Shown here piece after piece: positions 9,574-20,378 of a DNA stretch of 64,000 nt. The position numbers and the translations under genes are program-made. The notes under the pieces are model-generated. The model worked only from the letters and a program-made list of their open reading frames with translations. It did no database searches and was not told where the DNA came from. This stretch comes from an uncultured Blastocatellia bacterium (GTDB lineage: Bacteria > Acidobacteriota > Blastocatellia > HR10). The stretch spans positions 1-64,000 of the forward strand of contig CALHAI010000021.1 in the NCBI GenBank assembly GCA_937934295.1, given 5' to 3'. The first letter of the stretch is position 1. Each line of letters opens with the position of its first letter.

Positions 9574-12500
9574 TCAGAACTCCACTCGGAAGCCAAATTG
9601 AGCAATGCGCGGCCCCTGCAAATAACCTCGGGCATCTCGCAGCTTACCCAGTTCACCCTTGCCCGCGTAGTCGTAGTTCCAGCTTCCGAAACCGGCGCCT
9701 AGACCGCTGTAGACTCCAAGGCTTCTTCGGTTGAAGAGATTGAAAGCCTCGAAGTAGGGCTCGATCCGGAGATTCTTCACGAATTTCGCATCCTCGATCA
9801 CGATTGGGCGGGTGATTCTCAGGTCGAGATTGAAGACATTGTGGAACGGCCAGGGATTATTCTCTGGCACGAGCGGGATCGTCGGGATGACCGCGCCCAG
9901 CTTCCTGAGTTGTTCCTCAGTGAAGATCCCGGCTGCCACCAGTGCCCGACCGGCGGGCGTGAGCTTGCCAGCGAAGTTCTGGTTGAAGGCCTGAAGCACT
10001 CGGTTCAGGTCTCTCCAGCTCTTGATCTTTCGCCCGAAATCGCCGATTCGGGTGCCGGGCAGAACGTCCAACGTTCCGGTCCCGCCGGCAAAGCCTCCGT
10101 CTCCATTCAGATCGGTCGTGAAGAGCGTATTGGGTCCAGTGACCGCTCCCAGTGCTGGGATGAACAAGTTCACCGGCCCGGCGGTCTGGAATGACCAGAT
10201 CTGGCCGAATCTGATCCCGCCTGGAATCGTCAGAATAACACCAGCCGTCAGAATGTGCGTGCGGTCAAGCCCGATCGGGCCGAAGACCTCTTTGGCGTTC
10301 ATGTTCTTCTTGTTGATCGCGTTATTGAGAAACTCGACGCGGTTTGAGCCGTTGGTCGCCTCACTGCGACCCAGGGCGTAAGAGACACTGTAGTTGAGAT
10401 CTCGCACGAAGCCCAGCTTGTTCGTGAGCTGCCCAGTCAGCTTCACTTGCAGCCCGTGATAGAAGGAAAACCCACCCTGCATGATGCGGGCGCGAGTGAA
10501 GTCTCTTGTTCGACCAATGTAGATGGCATCGCTGGCCAGACCGAAGGCCGTGATGGTCCTTCCGGGATTATCAGCGATCCACTGGTCAACCGTCTTTCCG
10601 CCAAGAACGCTATTAACCTTAGCTCGCGCGGCGGCTACATCAAGCGTGTCAGCACAACGACGGCATTCCATATCTACGCCGAGGAACGGCATGCCAACAC
10701 CGCGATTGCGAACGTAGTCAACCGTCAGCACTGTCCCGGGTCGAATCTCCCGCTGCACGCCGATATTAAACTGCATCGAGTACGGGATCCGGAAGTCGCC
10801 AGGGATGATGAACCCGAAGGTTACACCTCGGTTCAGCACAAAGAGCGGATCTCCCCGGGTGGGATCGAACTGGAAGCCAGCATATGCTGCCTGTACGGCC
10901 AGGTGAACCTTTCCCAGGATGTCGAGCACGTCCTTGATCGGCTTACCTATGAGCGAGGTGTAATCTCCACCGGGAAAGCCGCCGGGGAATCCCGGTTGCG
11001 GCCCGATATCAATCGGCCTCCCGTCGGGACCGGCAACATGGGTGCTATCGTAAAAGTCGGGGCCAATGCCTGGCGGAATGAGCGCGAACTGGTCGAAGAG
11101 CGTGTTGTTTTTGATGTTTATCTCGTAAGCGAGATAGAATCCACCTCGAATAGAAGTCTTACCGCCTCCCACCGGATCCCAGGCAAATCCGAACATTGGA
11201 CCAAAGCGATCCTTCGGCATCTTCGGCGAGCGAGTCCCGGCAGGCGTGAAGAGGCTCAAAACGGCCGGGCGGATGATTTTCACCCGCTTCTTCTCATCAT
11301 TGAAATACCCGGTGTCATAGCTCCATCGGGTGCCGAAGTTGATCGTCAGATTGCGCCGCACCCGCCAGGTATCACCCACGTACCAGGCCAGCCGCGTGTT
11401 GAAATGACCGCCATGTGGCAGATTGTGCGCTGGCGCGACAGTGAAGAACCCGTTCTGCGGGCCGGTTGAGAAATCCACCAGCGGATACTCCAATGGATTC
11501 TTCGGATCGCCGCCGCGAGCGATCACCTGGTCGCGCGTGCCGCCCGGGCCGGTGGTGAAGTCACCAGTAATTGACAATGGTCCTGCGAAGTTGGCAAAGA
11601 CGCCTTGGATAAAGCGGGTAATCTGCCCGCCGAACCGCAGCGTGTGACTGCCGTAGACCCAACTGCCGTCGTACTTGTTGTCGTAGTTGTCCTGATAGGT
11701 CGCCTGCGGCGCCAGCGAATTCGGACCAAGACCAGTTATATTGAGGAAGTAGGGGATACCTTGCGAAGTCCGGGGGAACGTCCAGGGCTTCAGCTCCCTG
11801 CTCTCAATTCGGTTATTGAAGTTGACGTAACCGAAGCGATAGGAGTGAGTCAGTCGCCCCTTGGTGACATCCAGACCGATGGCAGAGACATTCGTCCAGT
11901 CTACGTTCTGGAACGGCGATGGACCGCTACCGCCCGTTGATTCGTCCCAACTATGGGTGAAGCGATAGAAAGCCCGAGCGGCGCTGCCGATGTTCCAGTC
12001 AACCCGTTCAGTCACATAGCGAATGCCAACGGGCAAGCTGGTTTGGCCCGCCATCTGCGGAAACCACACAGCCACGCCAGTGCCAGGCGCAATTTGGTAT
12101 TGGTCAGCCTGATAGAAACGCTCCCAGTTGGAGAACCAGAACAGTTTGTCCTTGACAAACGGGCCGCCCGCTCGATAACCCAGTTGATGACGGTGAAATG
12201 GGGGATTTGGCCTCGGGCTTGTCGGACTTGGTATGGCCGAGAGCTTTTGATTTCGTCCGAGGTAGAAGAAGCTACCGTGAACTTCATTGCCACCGCTTCT
12301 GGTCACAATGCTAACGGCGCCGGAAGCGGTCAGCGAGGTTGACAAATCAAGCGAGGAGCGCGTGAGCTGGAATTCCGAGATGGCATCGTCAGAGATGTTC
12401 GATACCGTTGAGCCCACCATCTCATCAGTGACATCAATGCCGTCAATCTGAATGCGCGTTCCGGTTCCACCGCGCCCGGCAACGCCCACCACGCGATAGG

Positions 12501-13053
12501 CGTTCACCTTGGTCGGGTCAATGCTCCCGCCATCTCTGACTATCACCCCAGGTTCAAGCGCGGCAAGTTCCAGGAAGTTGCGGGCGTTCAGCGGCAACTG
12601 ATCAATTTGCCGGGCGCGGACCACGCCATCAACCGTGCTGCGAACCGTATCAACCTGCGTCTCGGCGACAGCTATAACTTCAACTTCTGCGGCTACACCT
12701 GCGACTTTCAGCGAAAGATCTCCTCAAGCCACCTGACCGACAAGGACGGTCAGCTCAAGGACGCCGGTCTGGAAGCCTGGTGCCTGGATCTCAACCTTGT
12801 AAGCGCCAGGCAGCAAGTTGCGAGCAATATAAACTCCAGCTTCATTGGTTGTCAAGCTGATCACGCGACCCGTGGCGACCTCGGTGAGCTTCACCGTAGC
12901 ATTGGGTATAACGGCGCCTGTCGGATCAGTGACCAGACCTTCGATGCTTCCCGTGGGATGCTGAGCGTGGATATGCTGGACCATCAGCCCCACAACCAAA
13001 GCAACCACGAGAAGAGCACAGCGGAAGGGAAAGAATCTTGATTCGTGTCCCAT
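9574..13053 (-). pseudogene. Oar-like TonB-dependent receptor with N-terminal carboxypeptidase-regulatory-like domain, interrupted by one in-frame TGA at 12724-12726
   Basis: ORF 12724-13053 (signal peptide + GSIEGLVTDPTGAVIPNATVKLTEVATGRVISLTTNEAGVYIARNLLPGAYKVEIQAPGF...VLVGQVA*) and ORF 9574-12624 are in the same frame; the 33 codons between read GDLSLKVAGVAAEVEVIAVAETQVDTVRSTVDGV with no other stop. C-terminus ends in F (outer membrane signature). Confidence 0.85.
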
Positions 13054-13069
13054 TCATCCCTCCTTAGTT

Positions 13070-13085
13070 TAAGAAGATCGTCTTA
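13070..13085. promoter_or_regulatory. Imperfect palindrome TAAGAAGATCGTCTTA upstream of the TonB receptor
   Basis: 14 of 16 positions symmetric, just 5' of the minus-strand start at 13053. Confidence 0.35.
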
Positions 13086-13104
13086 GGTAGATTAAGCAGC
13101 TGGT

Positions 13105-13850
13105 TGTGCGTTTGTCAAGGGATCAAGTAGGGGAAGCCGGATGGGCGGGGTGCGCCGGTAGAGGGCAGTTGCTGGGCAGTGAAGAAGAGTCAACCTCCCC
13201 ACGGCTTGTGCCGAGGGGTTCTGAGGGGAACCACCGCGGCCTCTTCCCGGCTCTCACCAACGGCTTGCGCCATCGCTACAACATCCGGGACATCGGCTTT
13301 CCCACTCCGCCGGATCTTTGCTTCGGCGAGGGCCCCGGTGGGCTATGGCCCCCTTTCGCGGACGCTCCACTCTGTCCCCCGTGGGGACGCTCCAGCATCC
13401 AGCTGGAGTCCTCGCGGATTGGTCCCACCCGATGCCGTCCGCAGGGGCGGCCCTGCACTGAGCAAAGGAAAATTATACCGCAAACCGTCCGCCTTATCCC
13501 CGTGGCCGCGAGGAGAGCTGTCTTGCGGCGGCCTTTACTCGGTCAAGAAGAAGGCAAACGGTTCTTTGGTCACCAAATTTCCAGAAAGGAGAGAAAGCGG
13601 CGCTCCTGCAGCCATGGCTAAAGCCAGGGGTCTGCGGCGCCGATGGGGAACGATGAGGATGGAGGAGAGCCTCTGGTCGGCGCTTTTGTCCGGGGGAAGT
13701 AACGCGTACTCCGGAAGAGGAGGCGTTCGAACTCCTGATAGTGCGTGTGGCCGAACTGCCGGTCTTCGATCTCAAAGCGCGCGAGGCCAAGCGGCTCGAT
13801 GTACGTCCGACGGTGAAGGGGTGAGTGGGCGCCTCGTGCGAGGCGCCCAC
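13105..13850. repeat. Noncoding / decayed intergenic segment, possibly a mobile-element remnant
   Basis: No ORF with recognisable product; contains TGGCTAAAGCCA-type hairpin (ccatggctaaagccagggg near 13612-13630), GC-rich symmetric stretches and ORFs with frame-shuffled similarity-free translations. Confidence 0.25.
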
Positions 13851-13855
13851 GGGGT

Positions 13856-16800
13856 TCATTGGCGCGGACGCTCGATGGGCCGGCCCGGGAGTAGGGTCGG
13901 GACATTGAAACGGCGCAATGTCTCGTTCAGCTTCGGCACCGCCTCGCTCAAGAATTGATTCACGCGTCCGATCTTCTGCTCGAATTCTTGCTGAAGCTCA
14001 GCGAGATACTCCCGTTGTGCGGGCGTGGGAGCAGCATTTGGACCATCTATGGCGAAGAAGAGTCCGCCCAATCGCTCCACAAGCCGCGGGCCGGTCATAT
14101 ACGTCGGCACGTTCCGTGGTCGCGCCAGTTCGTTCTGCAGGGCCTCCACCTGCTTGAGGTGATCCGCGAGGGCGCGGCTGAGTTCCGTCGGAACTTCCGC
14201 GAGGCGATCGCGGGCCGTGCGTTCGATCTGCTGGAGTTGATCCAGAAGGCTATCCAGCGCGCGGAGCGCCTCGTTTGTCGCCGAGATCAAATCGCGCAGT
14301 TGAAGGCCGGCCTCTAATTGCGCGCGCATGTCGGCCTCGGGAACGGAGATCGTGGGGTCGAGCTGTACCTCGACAGGCTTCTCCACCGTCTTCTCGCCGA
14401 CGATCAAGCGCACGCGATATGTCCCCGGGAGCACATGTGGGCCGCGCGGGCCACCGGTGAATTCCACCTCCTCGGGGCTTGGCGGCCGCCGCAGCTTCGG
14501 CCCTTCATAGCGCAAATCCCACGCCGTGCGATTCAATCCCTTCTCCTTTGGAATCTGCGTCAACTCACGAATGACCAGACCGGCGCTGTCGAGGATTTGG
14601 ATCTTCACCGTCGTCTTCTCATCGGGCTTCTCCCGAAGAAAGTACGTGATGAGCGCCCCATAAGGCGGATTCGGTCCGGTGAAGACCTTGTTCCCGATGC
14701 CATAGCGCGCAAACCGCATGGTGAAGCGCAGGGCCGGGCGAATGTCGAACAGATGCACGTCGCTCATCACGATCTCAGGACTCATCTGCTGGATCGGCGT
14801 CGCATCGTCGAAGATCCAGATGCTGCGCCCATGCGTGCCCAGGATGAGATCGTTCTCTCGTGGGTGGATGAGGATGTCATGCACGGCGACTGTCGGCAGG
14901 TTCTTCATCCGAAGCGGGATCCAATTCGTCCCGCCGGTGTACGAGACATAAAGCCCGAGTTCCGTCCCGGCGTAGAGGAGATTGGGATTCTTCGGGTCTT
15001 CGCGTACGACCCAGACGTAAGCGTTCTCCGGGAGGTTCCCGGTGATATTCGTCCAGGTGCGTCCACCGTCGGTCGTCTTGAAGATGTAAGGGCGGTAGTC
15101 ATCGAGCATGTGGCGATCGAACGCGACGTAGGCGACATCGGGGCTGGTGCGCGACAGCTCGATGTGCGAGACGGGGGAGAAGGGCGGCACTCCGGGCACG
15201 TTCTTGATGACGTTGGTCCAGGTCTTGCCCCCATCACGGGTGACCTGAAGATTGCCGTCATCGGTGCCGGCCCAGATCACGCCTGCACGTGCTGGGGATT
15301 CCGCCAGGCTGATGATCGTGCAGTGATATTCGGCTGTCGTGTTCTCGGTCCAAACGGGGCCGCCAGCCGCTTGCTGCTTCTCCGGATCGTTCGTCGTCAG
15401 ATCGGGGCTGATGACCTGCCACGTCTTGCCGAAATCGGTGGATTTGAAGACGACGTTCCCGCCATAGTAGACCGTGTTCTTATCATGGGGCGAGAGCACG
15501 ATGGGCGCGTTCCAGTTGAAGCGGTATTTCAACTCGCCCACTGGGCCGCCGTCGTTACGGCGCGCCTGCGGGCTGACGTTCTGCTGCTCCCGCGTGCGCA
15601 GATCGGTGCGGAAGAGATTGCCGCCTTGCGATTCCGAGAGGAAGAGGTTCGGATCGTCCGGGTGCGTGACGACGTGGAAGCCATCGCCGAAGCTCACCAT
15701 GATCCAGTCATCGTTGAGGATGCCGGCGGGCTCGCGCGTGCGGCTCGGTCCGACCCACGTTCCGTTGTCCTGCAATCCGCCGCTCACCCAGTAGAAGGGT
15801 AGGCGATTGTCGGCATGGATCTGATAGAACTGCCCGAGCGGGATGTTGTTGACGTACTCCCACGTCTGCCCGCGATCATAGGAGACGGCGATCCCGCCAT
15901 CCTGCCCCTGCCACATCCGGTACGGGTTAGTCGGATCAATCCAGAGCGTGTGATAATCGCTATGCGTGCGCGCGGAGATACGTTGGAAGGTGCGCCCCCC
16001 GTCAATGGAGACGAAGAGGCTTGAGGCGAGCGCATAGACGCGATTCTCATCCCATGGATCCACACGCAGATCGGAGTAGTAGAATCCACGTGAGACGATG
16101 CGCACCTCGCGGGAGACTTCGCGGAAGGTCTCGCCCCAATCCTCTGAGCGGAAGAGCGTGCCTTCTTTGGACTCGGCGATGACGTAGACGATCTGCGGGT
16201 TGCTCGGCGCCACCTTCACGCCGATGCGGCCAAGCAATTTGGGCAGCCCTCGTTCCAGCTTCCTCCACGTCCGCCCGCCATCCACGGATTTGAAGACACC
16301 GCCCTTTTCGCTCCCGCTGCGGTGTGTCCAGGGCTTTCGCTCGAAGTGCCACAGCGCCGCGTAGAGGATATTTGGATTGCGGGGGTCAATGTCCATGTCC
16401 GAGACGCCGTGTTGCGCATCAATAGAGAGCACCTTCTGCCAGGTCTGCCCGCCATCGGTCGTCATGAAGACGCCGCGCTCTTCGTTCGGACCGAAGGCAT
16501 GGCCCACAGCGCCCACGTAGACGATGTCCGGGTTCTGCGGATGAATCAGGATACGCGAGATATGGCGCGTGTCTCGAAGGCCGAGATGCCGCCACGTCTT
16601 CCCCCCATCGGTGGATTTGTAGACCCCATCGCCGAAGGAGACGCTGTTGCGCAGGTTGGACTCGCCCGTTCCCACCCAGATGACGTCCGGGTTTCGAGGA
16701 TCAATGGCGATGTCGCCAATGGAGATCGTGCCTTGCCGGTCGAAGATCGGCGTCCAGGTGATGCCGCCATTGGTCGTCTTCCAGAGGCCACCAGAGGCCG

Positions 16801-17107
16801 TGGCGACATAAACGATATTCGGGTTTCCGGGCACGCCCTCAATGTCGGTCGTGCGTCCGCCCATGATGGCCGGACCGATGTTCCGCCATTCGAGGTTCTC
16901 AAAGAGCGAGGGCTCGATGCGCGGCCGCGCTTGATCTGATGTCGGACTCAGTCGTTGCTGGGTCTGTCCGAGACCGCGCGGGGCCAGCAAGAGGCTCACG
17001 CTCAGGCTCATCAGCATGATGGCGAAGTGCGCGAAAACGCGCCGCCAGGTGGCATGCAAGAAGCGATGCTCATGCATACTCCTCCTCCTTCCTGAAAAAT
17101 CTCCCAC
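13856..17107 (-). CDS. Large secreted BNR/sortilin (VPS10)-like repeat protein
   Basis: Signal-like N-terminus; repeated SxDGGxTW motifs (KTTNGGITWTPIF, KSTDGGKTWRHLG, MTTDGGQTWQKV, KSVDGGRTWRKL, RSEDWGETFREV); C-terminal coiled-coil-like region. Confidence 0.85.
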   Translation of the reverse strand: MGDFSGRRRSMHEHRFLHATWRRVFAHFAIMLMSLSVSLLLAPRGLGQTQQRLSPTSDQARPRIEPSLFENLEWRNIGPAIMGGRTTDIEGVPGNPNIVYVATASGGLWKTTNGGITWTPIFDRQGTISIGDIAIDPRNPDVIWVGTGESNLRNSVSFGDGVYKSTDGGKTWRHLGLRDTRHISRILIHPQNPDIVYVGAVGHAFGPNEERGVFMTTDGGQTWQKVLSIDAQHGVSDMDIDPRNPNILYAALWHFERKPWTHRSGSEKGGVFKSVDGGRTWRKLERGLPKLLGRIGVKVAPSNPQIVYVIAESKEGTLFRSEDWGETFREVSREVRIVSRGFYYSDLRVDPWDENRVYALASSLFVSIDGGRTFQRISARTHSDYHTLWIDPTNPYRMWQGQDGGIAVSYDRGQTWEYVNNIPLGQFYQIHADNRLPFYWVSGGLQDNGTWVGPSRTREPAGILNDDWIMVSFGDGFHVVTHPDDPNLFLSESQGGNLFRTDLRTREQQNVSPQARRNDGGPVGELKYRFNWNAPIVLSPHDKNTVYYGGNVVFKSTDFGKTWQVISPDLTTNDPEKQQAAGGPVWTENTTAEYHCTIISLAESPARAGVIWAGTDDGNLQVTRDGGKTWTNVIKNVPGVPPFSPVSHIELSRTSPDVAYVAFDRHMLDDYRPYIFKTTDGGRTWTNITGNLPENAYVWVVREDPKNPNLLYAGTELGLYVSYTGGTNWIPLRMKNLPTVAVHDILIHPRENDLILGTHGRSIWIFDDATPIQQMSPEIVMSDVHLFDIRPALRFTMRFARYGIGNKVFTGPNPPYGALITYFLREKPDEKTTVKIQILDSAGLVIRELTQIPKEKGLNRTAWDLRYEGPKLRRPPSPEEVEFTGGPRGPHVLPGTYRVRLIVGEKTVEKPVEVQLDPTISVPEADMRAQLEAGLQLRDLISATNEALRALDSLLDQLQQIERTARDRLAEVPTELSRALADHLKQVEALQNELARPRNVPTYMTGPRLVERLGGLFFAIDGPNAAPTPAQREYLAELQQEFEQKIGRVNQFLSEAVPKLNETLRRFNVPTLLPGRPIERPRQ

Positions 17108-17200
17108 CCGGGTCGGGCAAATTTTAGAAGTCCCGTCTCTCCCGCGTCAAGGTACCATCACCTCGCTCATCGGCGCGAGGGATCGGGAGAGCACTGTGGA

Positions 17201-18835
17201 TCAACGTGTGGGAACGGGCATGAAGAGGCGGAATGTTCGCGCGAGTTCGTCTCGATAGGCGGAGACCTCTTCCTGTACGCGGGGCTCATCCCATCCGAGA
17301 TAAGTGCCCATAAGACGAGCGGCCGCCGGAGCACAGACAAGGCCCAAACAGCGGCTCCATCCAATGGCCGTGCGCCGCAGGAAGATGTCCGCCAGGCGAA
17401 CGGCATGTTCGCGCTCCAACGCGTAGATGATTTGAGCCGCGATGTCGGGATGGTATGGGCAGAGACGTTGGCCGAGCGCGCGCTCTCGCTTGACGAGTGC
17501 GAGCACTTCCGAACTTAATCCCCCGTAGACCTCCAGAAGATGCGCTGCCGATTCCGGTGCCACACCGAGGGCGCCAGCCATCTCCTCGACCTCACGCGGT
17601 GGGAAGGGAACGCCACCGGGTAACGGCTCGAAGCGCTCCTTGGGTCGAGCGCGGCGTGGGGGACGAAGCTTTCGGCAGGCGAGCGTCACGACATCCTCGG
17701 CCAGATGCCGGTAGGGGGTGATCTTCCCTCCGACGATGGAGACGAATCCGGCGAGTCCATCCTCGCGCTCGTGATCGTGAAGGATGTGGCGGCGCGTGAT
17801 TGCCCCTTCGGGTACGCCGGGCTGATACGGAAGCGGGCGCACGCCGGAGTACGCATACAGCAGATCCTCGTGCCGGAGGTCGGGGCCGAGCAAGCGACGG
17901 GCTTCCGCCAGCAAATAGGCGACCTCTTCATCGTCGGTCTGCACCTGATCGGCGTCGCCCTCGTATCGGACGTCCGTCGTCCCGATGAGCACGTACTCTT
18001 GCCATGGCACGATGAAGAAAGGCCGCCCATCCGCTTGCGCGGCGGCATAGAGCGCGTGGCGCAACCCCCACCGGTTGGGGACGACGAGATGACTGCCCTT
18101 GGTCCCCCCGATATAGCGCGGCATCGCCTGCGGCAGCAATCGGCAGACGGCATCCACCCATGGGCCGGCGGCATTGATCACTACGCGCGCGCGGACCAAC
18201 CCCTCTTCCCCACTCACGCGATCCCGCACGCGCGCGCCGCATACGGCTCCCGCTTCGAGCACAAGCCCGATCACCTCGGCATAGTTGAGGACATCGGCTC
18301 CACGCGCTTCGGCCGCGCGAACGTTCTCTATGACCAATCGTTCGGGAGATGTGACCTGAGCGTCGAAATAGAGGAAGGCCGCGCTTACCCCCTCCACGAT
18401 GAGCGCCGGTTCACGCTCGCGCACCTCGGCAAGCGACAGCGCCCGATGCGACGGCAGGCTCTTGCCCAACGAGAGCAGATCGTAGACGGCTAATCCGAGT
18501 CGGACGTGGCGAGGACGATACGGACCGTCGTGATGGAGCAGGATGAGGAAGGGAAGAGGGCGAACCAGATGCGGAGCCAGACGCAAGAGCGCTTCGCGTT
18601 CGCGGAGCGACTCGAAGACCAGACCGAACTCGCCGTGCTCCAGATACCGCAAGCCTCCGTGAATGAGCTTGGTCGAACGGCCCGTCGTCCCGCTGCTGAA
18701 ATCCTGGCGTTCGAGAAGTAGCGTCTTGAGCCCGCGTCCGGCGGCTTCGGAAGCGATGCCGGCACCGTTGATCCCCCCACCGATGATGAGGAGATCGTAC
18801 CGCGTCTGCGTCAACTGCTGGAGCGAGCGCCGCAT
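17201..18835 (-). CDS. glpD: Aerobic glycerol-3-phosphate dehydrogenase
   Basis: YDLLIIGGGINGAGIASEAAGRGLKTLLLERQDFSSGTTGRSTKLIHGGLRYLE. Confidence 0.93.
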   Translation of the reverse strand: MRRSLQQLTQTRYDLLIIGGGINGAGIASEAAGRGLKTLLLERQDFSSGTTGRSTKLIHGGLRYLEHGEFGLVFESLREREALLRLAPHLVRPLPFLILLHHDGPYRPRHVRLGLAVYDLLSLGKSLPSHRALSLAEVREREPALIVEGVSAAFLYFDAQVTSPERLVIENVRAAEARGADVLNYAEVIGLVLEAGAVCGARVRDRVSGEEGLVRARVVINAAGPWVDAVCRLLPQAMPRYIGGTKGSHLVVPNRWGLRHALYAAAQADGRPFFIVPWQEYVLIGTTDVRYEGDADQVQTDDEEVAYLLAEARRLLGPDLRHEDLLYAYSGVRPLPYQPGVPEGAITRRHILHDHEREDGLAGFVSIVGGKITPYRHLAEDVVTLACRKLRPPRRARPKERFEPLPGGVPFPPREVEEMAGALGVAPESAAHLLEVYGGLSSEVLALVKRERALGQRLCPYHPDIAAQIIYALEREHAVRLADIFLRRTAIGWSRCLGLVCAPAAARLMGTYLGWDEPRVQEEVSAYRDELARTFRLFMPVPTR

Positions 18836-18851
18836 GAGTCTCCCCCTTCGG

Positions 18852-20369
18852 TCACCCCGCTTCCGGCTCCACCCATCGGCGCGCGCGCTCGACAGCTCGC
18901 TTCCACCCGCGGTAGAGCGCCTCGCGCTCAACGGTCGTCAGCTGGGGGGTGAAGCGCCGCTCCATCCGCCAGTGCTGGGCGATCTCATCCGTGCTCTTCC
19001 ACACGCCGACGGCCAGTCCGGCCAGATAGGCTGCGCCGAGTGCCGTCGTCTCAGTGATCGCCGGTCGCACGACCGGCCGCCCAAGCACATCGGCTTGGAT
19101 CTGCAGAAGGAGCTCGTTGCGCGCGGCGCCGCCATCGGCGCGCAACTCTGCGAGCGTGACCCCCGAGGCCGCCTCCATCGCCTCGAGGACATCGCGCACT
19201 TGAAAGGCGATGGCTTCCAGTGTGGCGCGTGCCAGATGTGCGCGGGTGGTGCTCCGTGTGATCCCGATGATCATGCCTCGCGCGTACATGTCCCAGTACG
19301 GTGCGCCGAGTCCGACGAAAGCCGGAACGATGTACACGCCCTCGCTGGAAGGTACAGCGCGCGCCAGCTCCTCCACCTCTTCGGCCGAACGAAGGACCCC
19401 TAACCCATCGCGCAGCCACTGCACGGCGGCTCCGGCGATGAAGATGCTCCCCTCGAGTGCATAGCGCACGCCGTCGCGCAATCCGACGGCGATCGTCGCG
19501 AGCACGCCATTTTGGGGCGGAGCCGGCGCCGCCCCCGTATTCAGGAGCGCGAAGCATCCCGTCCCGTAGGTATTCTTCGCCATACCGGGATGAAAGCACG
19601 CCTGCCCAAAGAGCGCCGCTTGTTGATCGCCGGCATCTCCGGCGATTGGGATTGAGACGCCGAAGATCGCGCGCTCGGTCTCGCCGTAGACCTCGCTTGA
19701 GGGACGCACCTCCGGCAGCAGCTCGTGCGGGATATCCAGCCGCCGCAGGATCTCCTCATCCCAAGCGCGCGTGTGAATGTTGTAGAGCAGCGTGCGCGAA
19801 GCGTTCGAGGGATCGGTCGCGTGCACGCGCCCACCAGTGAGCTTCCAAATCAGCCACGTGTCCACGGTCCCCGCGCACAATTGGCCACGCCGCGCGCGCT
19901 CGCGCGCCCCGGGGACGTGATCGAGGAGCCAGCGGATCTTCGTCCCGGAGAAATAGGCGTCAAGCACAAGACCCGTCCGCTCCAGGATGACGCGGTCGAA
20001 GCCTTCGGCCCGCAGCCTCTCGCAGAGCGGAGCCGTACGCCGACATTGCCAGACGATGGCATTGTGAATGGGGCGACCCGTCGCTCGTTCCCAGAGGATC
20101 GTCGTCTCCCGCTGATTCGTGATCCCAACGGCGGCGATCTCCCCAGGAGCGATCCCCGACGCGCGAAGTGCCTCAAGAGCGGCCTCCCGCTGCGAATCCC
20201 AGATCTCCTCGGGATCGTGCTCGACCCACCCCGGCTGCGGGTAGATCTGGCGAAGCTCCCGTTGCGCGAACCCGCGAATTCGACCTTCCGCGTCGAAGAG
20301 GAGCGCGCGCGAACTCGATGTCCCTTGATCCAAGGCCAGAAGGTAACCGCTCATCGGCGTCCTCTGCAT
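18852..20369 (-). CDS. glpK: Glycerol kinase
   Basis: [62 protein letters not shown]; start may be 20354. Confidence 0.95.
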   Translation of the reverse strand: MQRTPMSGYLLALDQGTSSSRALLFDAEGRIRGFAQRELRQIYPQPGWVEHDPEEIWDSQREAALEALRASGIAPGEIAAVGITNQRETTILWERATGRPIHNAIVWQCRRTAPLCERLRAEGFDRVILERTGLVLDAYFSGTKIRWLLDHVPGARERARRGQLCAGTVDTWLIWKLTGGRVHATDPSNASRTLLYNIHTRAWDEEILRRLDIPHELLPEVRPSSEVYGETERAIFGVSIPIAGDAGDQQAALFGQACFHPGMAKNTYGTGCFALLNTGAAPAPPQNGVLATIAVGLRDGVRYALEGSIFIAGAAVQWLRDGLGVLRSAEEVEELARAVPSSEGVYIVPAFVGLGAPYWDMYARGMIIGITRSTTRAHLARATLEAIAFQVRDVLEAMEAASGVTLAELRADGGAARNELLLQIQADVLGRPVVRPAITETTALGAAYLAGLAVGVWKSTDEIAQHWRMERRFTPQLTTVEREALYRGWKRAVERARRWVEPEAG

Positions 20370-20378
20370 CTTGAGAGC

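Noticed and set aside
13179-13958. Plus-strand 259-aa and overlapping ORFs in the 13.1-13.9 kb gap
   Set aside because: No ribosome-binding context or domain; several overlapping frames all look equally random, so noncoding/decayed is preferred.
14318-15802. 494-aa plus-strand ORF opposite the BNR-repeat protein
   Set aside because: Mirror frame of a clear repeat protein; composition (Arg/Asp/His-rich, no domain) typical of antisense artefact.
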